Shown piece after piece: positions 53,447 to 64,000 of a DNA stretch of 64,000 bases (positions are counted from its first letter, which is position 1; the number at the start of each line of letters is the position of its first letter). Source of the stretch: Humulus lupulus (Eukaryota > Streptophyta > Magnoliopsida > Rosales > Cannabaceae); the NCBI RefSeq assembly GCF_963169125.1, contig NC_084795.1, positions 193,910,214-193,974,213 of the forward strand, given 5' to 3'. The notes below the pieces were generated by a model, which did no database searches, had not been told where the DNA came from, and was given only the letters and a program-made list of their open reading frames with translations. Both the position numbers and the translations under genes were made by a program.

Positions 53447-54139
53447 GCTTTTCCATTATTTTTTCTTTCTTTTTTGATTACACGACCCACGGGTCGTGAT
53501 GTAAAGACAATATTTTTATTTTAAACTTTGCTGCACGGGCAGTAAATCTTTTTCTTTTACTTGAACAATCACATCCAAGCAGTGATGCTTGCGGTGTAAA
53601 AGGTTGCATGATGCTATAATATTTTCATTTATTATAACATTTGTCCGTATGACCGAACTTAGCATAGTACTTTGGCATGATTTAACAAAATATAAATTTT
53701 GAAAAATACTCTAAGTACCTTAGCATGCTTTCACTCATTTTGTTCATGTGTTTACATACCTCATGGTATGCTTTGCTATCGATGTGCCTTATATGCCCCC
53801 CAAGTGATCGAGGAGCTTTAGGTCCTTGATCACTTGCCTTGACCATGACCTGTTTGAACATTCCTGTTCGTGTGTAAAAATAATACTTGTAATACAGCAA
53901 AACAACACACGTAATGAACAAATACTTGCAAATATAAATTCACAAAGGTTGGCAAGAATGACTGGCTGCGCACAGTCCCTTATAATCTCGTATTAAAAAT
54001 GGACTAAACATGTCTTTACGAGTGATTCTAAAATAGAATCTTACATATACGAGCGATTAGCCATATAGCATGGCTAACCCTCTTTGCTAAACTTGTAAAA
54101 AGAAAAATTAATACAAGCCAGTCCTTTAAAAAGGACTGT
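53447..54139. other. Region between convergent antisense gene and pol of element E
   Basis: Holds a perfect palindrome CACGACCC-AC-GGGTCGTG at 53481-53498 just past the antisense stop codon. Near pol the segment AGCCATATAGCATGGCTAAC is an interrupted palindrome (AGCCAT...ATGGCT), also present in D as AGCCACGTTGTATGGCT. This is where the two transcripts would terminate facing each other. Confidence 0.6.
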
Positions 54140-57100
54140 TTACTGATAATACTTGCGCAGGTGTTCTCCATTCCAATAGCATGGAACGAGATCTTCATTT
54201 AAGCGTGCAAGTTTGTAGGTGCCCGGATGAAGGACTTCTTCAACTTGGTAAGGTCCTTCCCAATTAGGTCTGAGCATTCCAGTAGTAGGGTCGCGGGTAT
54301 TTAAGAAAACTTGTCGTAGCACAAAGTCTCCGACGTTGAATTTTCTTTCTTTAACTTTGGAGTTAAAGTACCGGGCGACTTTTTGTTGGTATGCAGCAAC
54401 TCGGAGTTGGGCCTTCTCCCGTATTTCGTCAATTGAGTCTAGGGATTCCATCATTAGTTGGCTGTTCTGGTCCTGGTCGTATGTTAAATGTCGATGTGAG
54501 GGGGGATCTAATTCGACAGGCAACATCGCCTCATATTCGTAGGCCAAGGAAAATGGGATATGTCCTGTTGCTGTTCGGTGAGACGTTCTATACGACCAGA
54601 GGACTTCAGGAAATTGCTCTGGCCACGCTCCCTTAGCTTCTTCGAGCCTCTTCTTCAGGGTGTCTTTAAGAGTTTTAATCACGGCTTCGACCTGCCCATT
54701 CGCCTGGGGGTGTGGAACTGAAGAGAAGCTTTTAATGACTCCATGTCTTTCGCAGAAATCGGTGAATAAATCGCTTTCAAACTGGGTTCCGTTGTCTGAA
54801 ACTATCTTCCTAGGCAAACCATATCGATAGACAATGTTCTTGATAACGAAGTCAAGGATTTTCTTGGTCGTGATGGTAGCGAGCGGTTTAGCTTCGGCCC
54901 ATTTGGTGAAGTAATCGACTGCTAAGACTGCGTACTTTACTCCGCCTTTCCCTGTAGGTAGGGACCCAATCAAATCCATTCCCCATATTGCAAAAGGCCA
55001 CGGACTTTGTATCTGTTTTAATTCGTTTGGAGCTGTTTGTGGAATCTTGGAGAATCTTTGACATTTATCGCATCTTCGTACAAACTCCATCGAATCCTCG
55101 TTCATAGTTGGCCAGAAGTAGCCTTGCCTTAGAATCTTCTTTGCCAAACTCTGTCCCCCAGCGTGATCCCCACAGAAGCCTTCATGCACCTCTTTCATGA
55201 GTTCTTTAGCTTTTTCTGGTGTAACGCACCTGAGTAGTGGCATTGAATATCCTCTTCGGTACATAACACCATCGACCAGTATGTACCTAGCAACTTGCCT
55301 TTGTAGAGTTCTGGCTTTGTTCCTATCTGTTGGCAGTGTACCATTTGTCAGATACTCCAAATAAGGGGCCATCCATGTATCTTCCATCCGTATCTCCATA
55401 CTGGATTCGATTGTTTGAATACTTGGCTCACTCAGTCTCTCTACTGGCATGATGTTCAAAGTGTCAGCATCCTTCGCGCTCGCGAGTTTGGCTAAGGCAT
55501 CCGCGTTCGAATTCTGATCTCGTGGGATTTGCTAGAGGGTGTACTTTGTGAACTGGGCTAGCAAGTCTTTTGTTTTATTTAAGTAGGCCACCATTTTCAA
55601 GCCTTGCGCTTGATATTCTCCCAGGATCTGGTTCACCACCAGCTGTGAATCACTGTAGATATCAAGCGTCTTTATGCTCATATCCTTTGCCATTCTCAAA
55701 CCAGCGAGGAGTGCTTCGTATTCCGCTTCATTATTTGACGCAATAAAGTCGAACCTAATGGCGTAGTGAAATCGATGCCCTTCCGGCGTTATCAATATCA
55801 CTCCCGCTCCAGTGTGGGATTCGTTGGATGAACCATCCGTGAATAGCTTCCACGAAGGAGCTTTGTCTTGAGGCTCGGGCGCTTCAGGCTGTTCGCACTG
55901 CTCGCTGTCTGGGAGTTCTGTGAACTCCACAATAAGGTCGGCCAAGACTTGTCCCTTAACTGCTGCTCGCGGTGAATAAGTTATATTGAACTGCCCCAGT
56001 TCGACTACCCATTTTAATAATCGTCCAGCCGCTTCTAGTTTTTGGAGGACTTGCCGAAGGGGCTGGTCTGTTAGAACTGTAATAGGATGGGCTTGAAAAT
56101 AGGGGCGTAGCTTCCTAGAGGCCAGGGTCAAGCAGTATGCTAACCTCTCAATTGGTGGATATCTCAATTCTGCCCCGATCAGTCTCTTGTTGACATAGTA
56201 GACTGCTTTTTGTATACCTTCCTCCTCTCGCACTAGTACCGCGCTAGCAGCAACTTCAGTAATCGCCAGGTAAATAAACAAAGTTTCTCCTTCAATTGGC
56301 TTTGATAAGATGGGAGGTTGTGCCATATGGGCTTTTAAGGCCTGGAATGCTTGCTCGCAGTCTCCTGTCCATTCAAACTTCTTATTTCCTCTAAGTAGAT
56401 TGAAAAAAGGGACACACTTGTCTGTTGATTTCGAAATGAATCTACTTAGGGCTGCGATTCTCCCAGTTAAACTTTGTACATCCTTGATCCTCCCTGGCGA
56501 TTTCATGTTGATCAGGGCTTTTATTTTGTCGGGGTTGGCCTCGATTCCTCTAGAATTCACAATAAACCCCAAAAACTTCCCTGATCCAACTCCGAAGGAA
56601 CATTTGAGGGGATTTAACTTCATTTGGTACTTGTTCAATATGCTAAAGCACTCTTGTAAATCCCTCACATGTCCTTCTACCTTTTTAGACTTTACCAGCA
56701 TGTCGTCCACGTATACCTCCATGTTTACTCCGATTAGCTCCTTAAACATGTGGTTGACTAGTCGTTGGTAAGTCGCACCTGTGTTTTTTAGTCCGAAGGG
56801 CATTACTTTGTAACAGTATAAGCCCGTATCAATCCGAAAGCTGGTGTGATCCTCGTCAGGGGGGTGCATGCTAATTTGGTTGTAGCCTGAATATGCATCC
56901 ATGAACAAGAGGATCTCGTGTCCTGCAGTTGCATCGACCAGCTGGTCGATTCTTGGGAGTGCGAAGCAGTCTTTTGGGCAGGCTTTACTGAGGTCTGTAA
57001 AATCCACACAGGTCCGCCACTTGCCGTTAGACTTGGGAACCAGCACTGGATTGGAGACCCACGATGGATAAAATGCCACCCTTATGAACTCATTCTCCTT

Positions 57101-57448
57101 TAGTCTCTTGACTTCTTCTTTTAAGGCTCTTGATCTATCTTTGTCGAGCAGCCTTCTCTTTTGTTGCACGGGTGGAAAGGTCTTGTCTATATTCAGGACA
57201 TGGCTGATAACTGCGGGATCTATCCCAGCCATGTCTTTATGTGACCAGGCGAAAACCTCCTGGTTCTTTCACAAAAATTCCACCAGTGCGTTCTTCGTGG
57301 TAGGCTCTAAGTTTTTCCCAACCTTTACGACTCTGGTCGGGTCTTCTTTGTCGAGTTGGACCTCCTCCAGGTCCTCGATGGGTCCAACATTCTCTTCAAA
57401 ATCCCCAAAGCGAGGATCCAAATCTCTGTCCTCACTTTGGGCAACACC
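54140..57448 (-). pseudogene. Element E pol: RT, two RNase H domains, integrase
   Basis: Minus strand. RT contains VSNPVLVPKSNGKWRTCVDF and YVDDMLVKSK (56701-56716 for YVDD). The second RNase H has LFTDGSSNESHTGAG and SNNEAEYEALLAGL. Integrase has HEGFCGDHAGG, CDKCQRFSK, WGMDLIGSLPTG and IVSDNGTQFES, ending EHLRKYYQ at 54140. Stops remain at about 57268 (in EFL-stop-KNQEVF, CGA or CGG to TGA) and 55531 (TL-stop-QIPRD). It is less decayed than D, and the integrase half is open for 439 codons. Confidence 0.92.
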
Positions 57449-58696
57449 CTATTTGGTGACTTCATCACCGGATTGGGCTTGTGTATCAACTGCCATCTGC
57501 AACCTGTCTGAGGTAGCACTCTTCGACGTTCCACTCTTCGCCTTTGTGATTGAGGCGTTGTAGCACTCCCTGGCTTCCCTCTGGTTTCCCAACACGCGTC
57601 CTACCCCCGCGTCTGTTGGGAACTTCATGGCCAAGTGCCACATAGAGATGATGGCCCGCAGATCAACCATTATGAGCCTTCCAATAACGTTATTGTACGC
57701 CGAGGGACAATCGACCACTACAAAAGTGGTGAGTAATGTCCTTGTTGTAGGCGCTGTACCCGTCGTTACTGGGAGCTTGATCAATCCGGCGGGGGAGAGT
57801 CCTTCTCCAGAGAAGCCATATATCATTTGGTTGTAGGGCTCCAAGTCCTTAACGGACAATTTCATGCGTTCCAGTGTTGATTTATACAGGATATTCACTG
57901 AACTTCCCGTATCGACCAGTATTCTTTTCACCATCATGTTGGCCATCTGGATGTCCACGACCAGCGGATCGGAATGTGGGAACCTGACGTGTTGGGCATC
58001 GAGCCTTTTTTCGTGCACGGTCCTCCACAGTCATCATCTCGATGTCCTGGTCGTGGCGCAGAGTCCGAGCATATCGTTCCCTGGCCTTTCCGCTATTTCC
58101 CGTGAGGTGCGGGCCGCCACAGATGGTTAAGAGTGTTCCAGTTACGGGGGCAGGCTGTAAGGGTGGCGAGCATTGGCGCGTGGACGCTTGCTCGTTGCCA
58201 CCCGGAGCTTCTCGTTGGGAATTTCCTGAGGCCCGTACGTATCTTCTCAAGTGTCCTTGTCTAATAAGGAACTCGATTTCGTTTTTCAACTGGTTGCATT
58301 CATTGGTGTCATGTCCGTAGTCGTTATGATAACGACAGAACTTGGTAGTGTCTCTCTTCGAAATATCCTTCCGAATGGGGCCAGGTTTTCTGTAAGGCAC
58401 ACTAGAACTTGTTGCCTGATAAACCTCTCCCTGAGACTCAACGAGGGCAGTGTAGTTAGTGAACCGAGGTTCATAACGATTACCCTTGGCTCATTTGTTG
58501 TCGGAGGTGGAAGGCTCGTTATACGGCCGTTTTCCACCATTCTTACCATTGTCGTTGCCATTCCCGTTGCCTTTGTCGTTGCCATTAGGTTTGGAACCAT
58601 TGGCAGCTTTGGCGGGTTCGGAAGCCTTCTTATCCTTGCTTAAGGGCTTTCCATCATCAGCAATGGCTTCTTCGAGCTTAATGTAGCGATCAGCTC
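57449..58696 (-). pseudogene. Element E gag C-terminus and protease, truncated by F
   Basis: From 58696 the minus strand reads the end of the capsid (RADRYIKLEEA), a GN-rich linker, knuckle CRYHNDYGHDTNEC at about 58320, and the protease ILVDTGSSVNILYK near 57915. Compared with D there is a deletion and frameshift near 58010, removing the acidic SEEGEITFSDS stretch, and a TAG at about 58489. The frame closes with TAG at 57449, at exactly the codon where D also has TAG (GDEVTK-stop-GVAQSE). Confidence 0.88.
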
Positions 58697-59472
58697 TGTA
58701 CGCCCTGGTTTTCCCACGGGCTGTTTAGCAGGACGAGCCTCGGACTAAACATGATTTAGTCCGAGGTTCCCGCAGGCCAGAGGCTCTATTTCCAGGACGG
58801 GCCCTTTCTAGCTCGAGGGGGTCTTGTTTTCAGCTCGCACTTGTTGCACCAGGAGCTGGGAATAATATCCGGCGTCCACAGACGGATAAGCTCGGGTTAT
58901 GAATTGCTCCAGTAACGAGCTTCTCAGGAAGCTCTGACCCTATGGGAAGTCAACACGCAAGATAAACGTGCATATTCCTGCCATCACGTGTCCGATATCC
59001 CCCTGACTTCTCGGACACGCAGCAGGAACGTGCATATTCAGACACCCACGGACGAGTTGGGCCGTGCGGCCCATTATCTCCTTCCATACTGATTAGACCA
59101 CACTTGTGTGTCAGGTTTAGGAATTAATCATGAATATCACAGACTTGATATGACAAATGGTAAGGTCACGGGATGACCTCCCTACCAACTTCCAGGTGCC
59201 TTCTCCTATAAATATGGAGACCCTGGGAGTTGATAGGGGTTGGAAAAATAGTCTTTTAAGAACTATAAACTTTGTAAACTAATTACCCAGAGAATATCAA
59301 TAATATTGACTAGTGGAGTAGAAGGATTTTAACCTTCGAACCACTTAAAAACGGGTCTGGAGTCACCTAGTTCTTTCCACAAAGATTTCATATCTGTGAC
59401 GGTTCTACTTTTAAGTATTAATCTCTTTCTCTTCTTCTCTTAATTATCTGTTGCCGAAGAACCGCGTCAACA
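58697..59472 (+). repeat. Element F 5' LTR, 776 bp
   Basis: Contains a perfect 12-bp inverted repeat (CCTCGGACTAAA 58738-58749, TTTAGTCCGAGG 58755-58766, loop CATGA) near its start and a TATA box CTATAAATAT at about 59206-59215. Confidence 0.88.
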
Positions 59473-59474
59473 GT

Positions 59475-59494
59475 TTGGTGCTTTCATTGAGAGC
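59475..59494 (+). other. Element F primer-binding-like site
   Basis: TTGGTGCTTTCATTGAGAGC follows the LTR by two bases, the same site as in element D. Confidence 0.75.
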
Positions 59495-59527
59495 AAGTCC
59501 GATTAGTACTACCACAAACATACAACT

Positions 59528-61948
59528 ATGGTGACCACTCGATCCAAACATGGCAACGAGACAGAACAGCATGATGGGCAGGAGGCCCGCCATGTTGCCC
59601 TCCCTGATGAGCAAGTTCCTGAAGTCCAGCAGAGGCCAGGAAAGCAGCCGGCCGGCCAAGACGACACTGGTAGTTCGGCGCCCCAACCGCCTAATCCGAA
59701 TCCATGTTATTACACTGCGGTGGAGATGGAGAATGCTCAGCTGAGGAGCCAGCTAGCAGCAGCTGGTCAGCAAATCCAGGATATTCTGAGTTGACTACCC
59801 CCTCTCACAACCAACGGTAACGTTGGAGAGAGGCAAGGCGAGGCTCCTAAGTCTCGCCGGAGCAATCGATCCAGGCATAGCCGTTCGGGTAGACTCCCTG
59901 CAGCCAACTCCACCCCTTCACCGCACCATCAAGAGGCGAACTTCAGGGAAATGCCTCAGACCGAACAGCAGCAGTACAGCCGTTCGGTTAGGACATCAAC
60001 CCCTAGCTCTCTGCCTTCCTCGAGGACGCCCAGAAGAGATCGAGGAAGTGCCCAAAGGAGGGCCAAGGGGATCCGGAGACGTCAGCCCGTCCCCGAAGAA
60101 CGTCCAGTTCCTTGTCCAGCTCGCCCAGCGCGAAACCAGCAAGCTGGCAGGGCCGAGAGGCCCCCACCAAATTTAGTCCGTCCGGACGGCACTAGGATCG
60201 CCTCTCCGGTCAGGCATCCTCCTTCTCCCATCAGATATCCGTCTCCTCAGCCCGTCCGAGACATCCCGACCTACGGAAATAGTAGGAGAGACCCGCCATC
60301 GGCCGGGCCTTCCCGGCGCAGCAGGGTGCCGGGGGAAGGATCAGGTCGGAGTCGCCAAAGACGCACCTCGAGCCTGTCCAGCAGGAGTCACTGGACCGGT
60401 AGTGCACGGAGTGATCTTTCGGGAGGAGACCTGCGACAGCGACTAAGTTCAGCACAAAGTCACCATGCTACCCAGGGAGGCGACCTTCGAGATCGCCTCA
60501 GCTCTCACAGAGAGGATCGAGTTAGGGATGGTAGCCAGGCCCGCTCAGTTGGGGTCCGATCCGAAGTACGTAATGGCGGGAATGCCCCAAATGACCTATC
60601 TCAAGAAAGGAGGGGCAACAACCCGCCTAATATGTAAAACGGGTCCGGAGCTGTTGAACAGCCCCGGAATAACCCAGGATCTCAGGACAAAACCCTAGAG
60701 CGCTTAACTCAAATGGAGGAGCTGATGAAGAAGCTCCTGTCGGAGAAAGAAAAAGACGAATATGATTAAGGGTATGAGATGGAACTCTTCGCCCCCAACA
60801 TAGCAGCAACGGCATACCCTTCTGGCTTTCGTATGCCTCACTTGTCAAAGTTCAACGGGGATGGAGACCCATCTGACCACTTAGGGATGTTCAACACCCT
60901 AATGATGGCTCATAACATCGAGCCAGAGCTTCGTTGCTTGATCTTTCCTTCCACCCTAACTGGACTTGCCAGGCAGTGGTTCAAACAAAGTAAAAGGCAG
61001 TCAATCAGCTCCTGGAAGACCTTTTCGGCTGACTTCAAGAGGGCATTCCGCGCCTCTCAGGCCGCCAGGGTCCAGGCCGACTCCCTAGCTAACGTGAGAC
61101 AGCAACCTGGAGAGACGCTAAAAGCCTACTTGAGCAGATTTGCAAATGTCGCTGCTCGAGCCAGAGACGCCGACGACAGCTCCAAACTCATGGCTATGAG
61201 GACCGGGATCCTAGTAGGTGAAGATCTGTGGAAGGATATTCAAAGGAGGGGGGTCAGCTCAGTTAGTGAATTCCTTAACAGAGCCCAAGAGTGGATAAAC
61301 TTGGAAGAAGCTGAAGCTTCAGCCGCGGGGACCAGCCAGGTCCTCGAGAAGCCCGCTGGGACGGGAACAGAGATCGTAGTAGCGACTCCCGACGTCACGC
61401 AGAGTAACCAGCCCGGTGGCGGCAAAAGAAAAGGAAATGGTGAAAACAGCCAGCACGGTCAAAAGAAGAATAAGTCCGTGGATAAATTCAAGCCCGTGTT
61501 CACAACGTATACCGAGCTCACCCAAACCAGAGAGAATATTTTCCTGGCCAACGCTACGAGAGTCCCCTGGAAAAGACCGGAGCCAATAAAGCACCCTAAG
61601 GGAAAGAGAGACGCTTCCAAATTCTGCCGTTTTCATAACGACGTCGGGCACAATACCGACGACTGCAGGCACCTCAAAGATGAAATCGAGACTCTCATCC
61701 GAGCAGGTCTGTTGGCGCAATACTCGCGGAACAGGGTCCCGACAAGTCGACCCGCTCCGGAGATCCCAGCCAGTCAACCTGGACCTCGGGTAGATCAGGA
61801 CGTCCTTCCCCCCGTGGTCGAGGGAGAGATTTCCACCATCTCTGGAGGACCACACATGGCTGGCACGAGCAAAGGCGCCCAGAAGAGGTATGTGAATGAG
61901 TTGAAGGCCCACAATGGAGGGGAGTTCGTCCTGGAACAGCGTCAATAA
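59528..61948 (+). pseudogene. Element F gag with internal stop codons
   Basis: ATG at 59528 (MVTTRSKHGNETEQHD). A Pro/Ser/Arg-rich N-terminal region (to about 60700) contains two imperfect GGDLR-RLSS repeats (60425-60510). The capsid core is at 60779-61320 (FRMPHLSKFNGDGDPSDHLG, ARQWFKQSKRQSISSWKTF, GETLKAYLSRF). The knuckle CRFHNDVGHNTDDC is near 61624, and the linker ISGGPHMAGTSKGAQKRYV comes before the protease. All parts are in one frame, broken by stops at 59792 (TGA), 60635 (TAA) and about 60767 (TAA), and closed by TAA at 61946. It is defective as it stands. Confidence 0.9.
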
Positions 61949-64000
61949 AAACAACAAAGATTAGAGAAACAACCGATCACTTTCACGGAGGAAGACGCGA
62001 GCCATGTCCAATTCCCTCATAACGATCCCTTGGTCGTAGCAGTCCAGCTCGCCAACCGGAGAGTAAGGAGAGTGTTAGTGGACAATGGGAGCTCGGTGAA
62101 CCTCCTATTCCGTTCCACCTTAGAAAAAATGGGTCTGACCGTCTCCGAGCTGAAGGCAACCTCGATGATGCTATATGGTTTTTCAGGAGAAGGGTCAGCA
62201 GCGATAGGAACGATTGAGCTGGTGATCACCCTAGGAGACGAGTCCCGAACAATGTCCAAACTACTCGAATTCGTAGTCATTGACTGCTCCGCTGCCTACA
62301 ATGCAATTTTGGGCCGACCTACGCTCGTTGCTTTCGAAGCTATCACGTCCGTCCGGCACCTCGCCATGAAGTTCCCTACTTCAACAGGGGTCTGCACTAT
62401 CAAGGGCGATCAGCTCGCTGCCAGGGAATGCTACAGCATTTCCATGAAGGGAAAATCTAAACCCAGGCAGGTGACGATGGCCATTCAGGATGAAGAGGAA
62501 TCACAGGGACCCAAGGCGGCTCCTGAGATTGAAAAACCTCGGGTTTCCGAAGATGAAAAGCTCACCCTAAGCGAGGACATTGACCCCCGAGTAGGCGAGG
62601 ACAGGTCCGAGCTCCAAGCTATTGAAGATCTCGAGGAGGTAGGCATCGATGAACAAAACCCGTCACGGACGGTTAAGCTCGGAAAGAACCTCTGCGATAG
62701 AAGAAAGGCGGAACTGACTGCGTTTCTGAAAAAGAACCTGGACGTATTCGCATGGTCGCACGAGGACATGATAGGGATCAGTCCGAGCGTAATCATGCAC
62801 ACGCTCCACCTAGACAAAAGCGTCCCTGCCAAGTCTCAAAAGCAGAGGCATTTAGGGACAACCCGAGCCGAAGCCCTTGAAGAAGAAGTGGCCTGGCTCA
62901 AAAAATGTGGCTTTATCCGCGAAGCCAGATTTCCCATTTGGGTTGCCAATCCCGTGTTAGTTCCAAAGCCCAATGGGAAGTGGCGGACCTGTATCGACTT
63001 TTCCGACCTGAATAAAGCCTGCCCCAAGGATTGCTTTCCATTGCCGAGGATCGATCAACTGGTGGATGCCACGGCGGGGCACGAGCTCATGTCCTTCATG
63101 GACGCGTACTCGGGCTACAATCAGATCGCGATGAATCCAGCAGACCAGGATCATACCAGCTTCATGACCCCGACTAATGTCTATTGCTATAAGGTCATGC
63201 CGTTCGGTCTTAAGAATGCCGGGGCTACCTACCAAAGGCTAGTAAATAGAATGTTCACGGATCAGATCGGGAAAAACATGGAAGTGTACGTCGATGATAT
63301 GCATGTCAAGTCAAAGATTGCCAGCAACCACGTCACCGATCTGGAAGAATGCTTTAACATACTGCGAGAATATGGCATGAGGCTCAATCCTCAGAAGTGC
63401 ACTTTCGGTGTCGCATCGGGGAAATTCTTGGGTTTCATAGCCAATACCCGAGGAATCGAGGCAAACCCCGACAAGATCAGGTCACTGCTCGAGCTTCCTT
63501 CCCCCAGGTCGCGGAAAGATGTCCAAGGCCTCACAGGAAGAGTGGCAGCACTGAACCGATTCATTTCCAAATCGACCGACAAGTGTTTACCCTTCTACAA
63601 CCTGCTCCGGGGAAACAAGAAGTTCGAATGGATAGTAGAGTGTGAAAGCGCATTCCTCGACCTAAAAACGCACCTGGCTGAGCCACCTGTGCTGTCAAAG
63701 CCCAAGGTAGGAGAACCTCTTTTCCTCTACATGGCCGTCACTGAGGACGCAGCTAGTGCTCTTCTGGTGCGAGAAGAGGACCAAGCTCAGAAACCGGTTT
63801 ATTACATCAGCAAGAGACTCCTCGGAGCTGAGTCGAGGTACCCATTGATGGAAAAACTGGCGTTCTGCCTAATCACGGCCTCGCGAAAACTCAGGCCATA
63901 CTTCCAGTCCCACTCTGACGTGACCGATCAGCCTCTAAGGCAGGTTTTGCAAAAGCCTGAAGCCTCGGGACGCTTGCTTAAGTGGGCGGTCGAACTCAGT
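61949..64000 (+). pseudogene. Element F pol: protease, RT, RNase H (partial, continues past the window)
   Basis: In the same frame as gag after the TAA at 61946, and open to the window end. Protease VLVDNGSSVNLLFR at about 62070; spacer with DEQNPSRTVKLG; RT with VPKPNGKWRTCIDF (about 62960), DAYSGYNQIAMNPADQDHTS and YVDD at 63287-63298 (followed by MHVKS, with H where L is usual); RNase H region with LFLYMAVTEDAASALLVREE, ending in GRLLKWAVELS at the edge. Integrase is not in view. The pol half seems intact here, unlike gag. Confidence 0.9.

Larger units (their letters stand above)
49349..58696 (-). mobile_element. Element E: Tat-lineage Ty3/gypsy element with antisense ORF; interrupted by F
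   Basis: 3' LTR 49349-49941 (593 bp), polypurine tract next to it, then an antisense gene, integrase, RT, protease and the C-terminal part of gag, ending at 58696 where the LTR of F starts. It belongs to the same family as D, in inverse orientation. The 5' LTR and the rest of gag should lie beyond F, outside the window. Its frame has fewer stops than D. Confidence 0.88.
58697..64000 (+). mobile_element. Element F: Tat-lineage Ty3/gypsy element, 5' part (runs off the window)
   Basis: 5' LTR 58697-59472 (TGTACGCCC...CGTCAACA), a primer-binding-like site, gag and pol as far as the second RNase H region. It is inserted in the gag of E. The 3' part and the target duplication are outside the window. 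The family is related to but distinct from D/E. Confidence 0.9.

Overview
This is a plant nuclear sequence, very probably from a eudicot, and it consists almost entirely of nested transposable elements. The evidence is the presence of plant-specific retrotransposon lineages (Tekay-type chromoviruses and Tat-type Ty3/gypsy elements with a second RNase H), Ty1/copia fragments, a CACTA DNA transposon with 3-bp target duplications, a Mutator-like MITE, GT-AG introns, and exon fragments of plant genes. I see no intact host gene, rRNA, tRNA or CRISPR array. The species cannot be named from the sequence alone.

Left flank (1-7013). AT-rich DNA holds a degraded LTR of a minus-strand retrotransposon, itself split by a 1.09-kb Mutator-like MITE (1749-2841, 9-bp target duplication). 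Next come a SIRE/Maximus-like remnant with a broken envelope-like (PF20167-type) reading frame, and the 3' end (RNase H plus LTR) of a minus-strand copia element. The RT part of that copia element reappears at 37047-38187. The 30 kb between is one CACTA transposon with its passengers: removing 7014-37046 plus one copy of the GAA duplication restores the copia reading frame exactly.

The CACTA element (7014-37046). It shows no transposase of its own. It carries pieces of host genes: a SECRET AGENT-type O-GlcNAc transferase fragment, two exons and an intron of an NSP-interacting-kinase-like receptor kinase, and unidentified exons. Three LTR retrotransposons sit in it. A (10584-27963, minus, Tat lineage) has pol but lacks the gag capsid core. 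B (18477-27826, plus, Tekay chromovirus) lies inside an LTR of A, has LTRs that look identical and one intact 1517-codon gag-pol. C (31328-36637, minus) has gag only, with a 12-bp minisatellite in each LTR. A and C share LTR-end hairpins, a similar primer-binding site and conserved 3' untranslated sequence, so their lesions are complementary.

Right flank (38188-64000). A Tekay-type LTR (G) inserted in the copia element is interrupted by D (plus, Tat). D is interrupted by a solo LTR (H, 41446-43866, TSD ATGAC) and by E (minus, same family as D). E is interrupted by F (plus, another Tat family, running off the window). E carries a multi-exon antisense gene (50784-53446) between pol and its 3' LTR, with its own TATA box and 5'-leader intron. 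The oldest elements are peppered with stop codons, many explainable as CGA to TGA or CAG to TAG, as expected for methylated, deaminating DNA. The youngest, B and C, are nearly clean.
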